DNA of 6,641 nucleotides from CAWEHQ01 sp051001995 (lineage in GTDB: Bacteria; Actinomycetota; Thermoleophilia; Solirubrobacterales; Thermoleophilaceae): NCBI GenBank assembly GCA_051001995.1, contig JBPCMT010000010.1:1-6641 (forward strand). The letters run 5' to 3'. Below the pieces are notes generated by a model that ran no database searches, had not been told where the DNA came from, and was given only the letters and a program-made list of their open reading frames with translations. Made by a program: the position numbers and the translations under genes. Positions 5,374 through 6,641 of the stretch are shown here, one piece after another. Position 1 is the stretch's first letter. The number at the start of each line of letters is the position of its first letter.

Positions 5374-6641
5374 TGCGGATGTCGCTCGAGCGGCCTACGG
5401 GAGCGGACGCGGCCGGCGACGAGTTGGGCTCGCGCTCGCTGCTGCGGGCGGCGTGGCTCGCGGACGACGTCCTGCTGCTCGCCTGCGGGTCCCGGGGTCG
5501 GTCCGCCGGCGACATGTCGCGGGCTTCGGCGCCGAGCAGGGTTGCCGCGCGCGCGCTCGCGCGCCCTTCCGAGCCGGCCGGCGCCGGTCGGTCCGCGGAC
5601 TGCGTGCTCGCCGCGCGCCTCGCGGCCGACGCCCTCGACGATGCCGGCGCGGTGCTCGAGTTCGACGCCGGCGACGAGCGCCTCGTAGCCGCCGCCTCCG
5701 AGCTCGACGAAGCGCTCACCGACCTGCGGACGCTGCTGCGCGAGCAGCTCGCGTCATGGAATCCGACCGCGCGCAGCGCGCTCCTCGCTTTCGGCGCTTC
5801 GCTGGCGGCCGAGCACGGCTGGTCGCGGTCGCTCGTCGACGGCCTCCACCGGATGAGCGAGGCTCTGCGCGAGCGGCTGCCGCTCGCGGTCGTCGACGAG
5901 CGCGCCGAGCGCGTCGTCGCCGTCGAGCGCCTGCACCGCGTCGATGACCACGCGTTCTACGTCAAGGGCTGGCTCTGGGACTCCGCCGCGGCCGTCGAGC
6001 GACTGACGGCAGTGTCGCCCGCGGGCGAGCGGGTCGAGCTACTCGAGCGCGCCTTCCGCCACGCTCGCTCCGACGTGGCCGAGCGCTTCGACATCCCGGA
6101 CGGCGAGCGGCCGAGCGATCGCTCCGGATTCGTCTGTCACTACGAGACGGCCGCGCCCATCCGCATCGGCGGCGACTGGGTCTTCGAGCTTCTCGACGGG
6201 ACCGGGCGCGGCGTCGAGACCGCCGTCGAGCTGACCACGACCGACCCCCGGACCGCGACGCGCGCGATCGTCGCCGACATGACGCTCGCCACGCACGACG
6301 TCGACGCCCTCGCCGAAACGCAACTTCGGCCCGCGCTCAGCCGCCTCCAGGCGGCGCGCCGCGACCGCGTCGAGGCCGTCGCGAGCGAGAGCCACGGCGA
6401 CCCGCCGCGGGACCCGGAGCTGTCGATCATCGTACCGCTGTACCGCCGCGTCGACCTGCTCGAGCACCAGCTCGTCCAGTTCGCCGACGACCCGACGCTG
6501 CGCCGCTGCGAGCTCATCTACGTGCTCGACCCGCCCAACAAGCACGAGCTGGCGAGCGACCTCGTGCGCGAACTCGCGCGCCTCTACGAGCTACCGTTCC
6601 GGCTGCCTACGCTGAGCGAGAACGCCGGTTGCGAGCTGGCG
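5373..6641 (+). CDS. GT2 glycosyltransferase with long N-terminal accessory region (runs off right edge)
   Basis: The frame from ATG 5373 is open for 423 codons up to the window end, so the gene is 3'-truncated here. The ATG overlaps the upstream stop as TGATG; a second in-frame ATG at 5379 is possible. Residues about 20-190 are alanine/leucine/arginine-rich and mostly helical in character, with no recognised motif. Residues about 190-285 form a compact unit with FYVKGWLWD (195-203), VSPAGERVELL, RSDVAERF and SGFVCHYE. I recall similar sequence preceding glycosyltransferase domains in other bacteria, but I cannot name a family. From residue 350 a GT2 domain starts with LSIIVPLYRRVDLLEHQL, then CELIYVLDPP (D386, the usual VDDGS position) and SENAGCELA, where NAGFaaANN normally occurs. 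The catalytic DXD and the acceptor ED motif would lie beyond the edge. Within the N-terminal region, residues about 45-70 are low-complexity S/R/A/P-rich. The role is presumably a further sugar addition in the same pathway. Confidence 0.82.
   Translation, partial: MRMSLERPTGADAAGDELGSRSLLRAAWLADDVLLLACGSRGRSAGDMSRASAPSRVAARALARPSEPAGAGRSADCVLAARLAADALDDAGAVLEFDAGDERLVAAASELDEALTDLRTLLREQLASWNPTARSALLAFGASLAAEHGWSRSLVDGLHRMSEALRERLPLAVVDERAERVVAVERLHRVDDHAFYVKGWLWDSAAAVERLTAVSPAGERVELLERAFRHARSDVAERFDIPDGERPSDRSGFVCHYETAAPIRIGGDWVFELLDGTGRGVETAVELTTTDPRTATRAIVADMTLATHDVDALAETQLRPALSRLQAARRDRVEAVASESHGDPPRDPELSIIVPLYRRVDLLEHQLVQFADDPTLRRCELIYVLDPPNKHELASDLVRELARLYELPFRLPTLSENAGCELA

Overview
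This window looks like a piece of a surface-polysaccharide (exopolysaccharide, O-antigen-like or cell-wall glycan) assembly cluster from a very GC-rich bacterium. The strong G/C preference at third codon positions, GTG starts and ELE/RVRER-rich proteins suggest an actinobacterium. A deep-branching soil group such as Thermoleophilia is plausible, but no marker gene is present and that placement is an inference.

Layout. (i) The left edge (1 to about 277, minus strand) holds the N-terminal 92 codons of a small class I SAM-dependent methyltransferase that runs off the window. (ii) A divergent intergenic region of about 450 bp (278-726) carries one good plus-strand promoter candidate, TTGACC - 17 bp - TAAGCT at 458-486, framed by a 7-bp inverted repeat. 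(iii) From 727 (or 652) to the right edge, four plus-strand genes are packed with 1-4 bp overlaps or a 1-bp gap and form an evident operon. They encode a two-headed glycosyltransferase with a C-terminal accessory module (to 3237), a 266-aa protein made almost entirely of that same module (3234-4034), a GT4-type glycosyltransferase (4036-5373), and the start of a large GT2 protein with about 350 residues of N-terminal accessory sequence (5373 to beyond 6641).

How they fit together. Three distinct sugar-transfer catalytic units (GT-B-like, GT2, GT4) plus a fourth, incomplete GT2 domain in one operon fit sequential assembly of a complex glycan. The divergent methyltransferase could cap or modify it, or belong to a neighbouring transcript.

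The most interesting point is a module of about 115 residues with the signature GD..LL.LEG...HFP, LYAG.HPAD.ADA, LR..GA and WWL..Y.EL. It occurs once as the tail of the fused glycosyltransferase and once, followed by a degenerate third copy, in the small downstream protein. It has no catalytic motif that I recognise and may be an uncharacterised glycosyltransferase-partner domain. I see no RNA genes, CRISPR arrays, insertion sequences or integrases.
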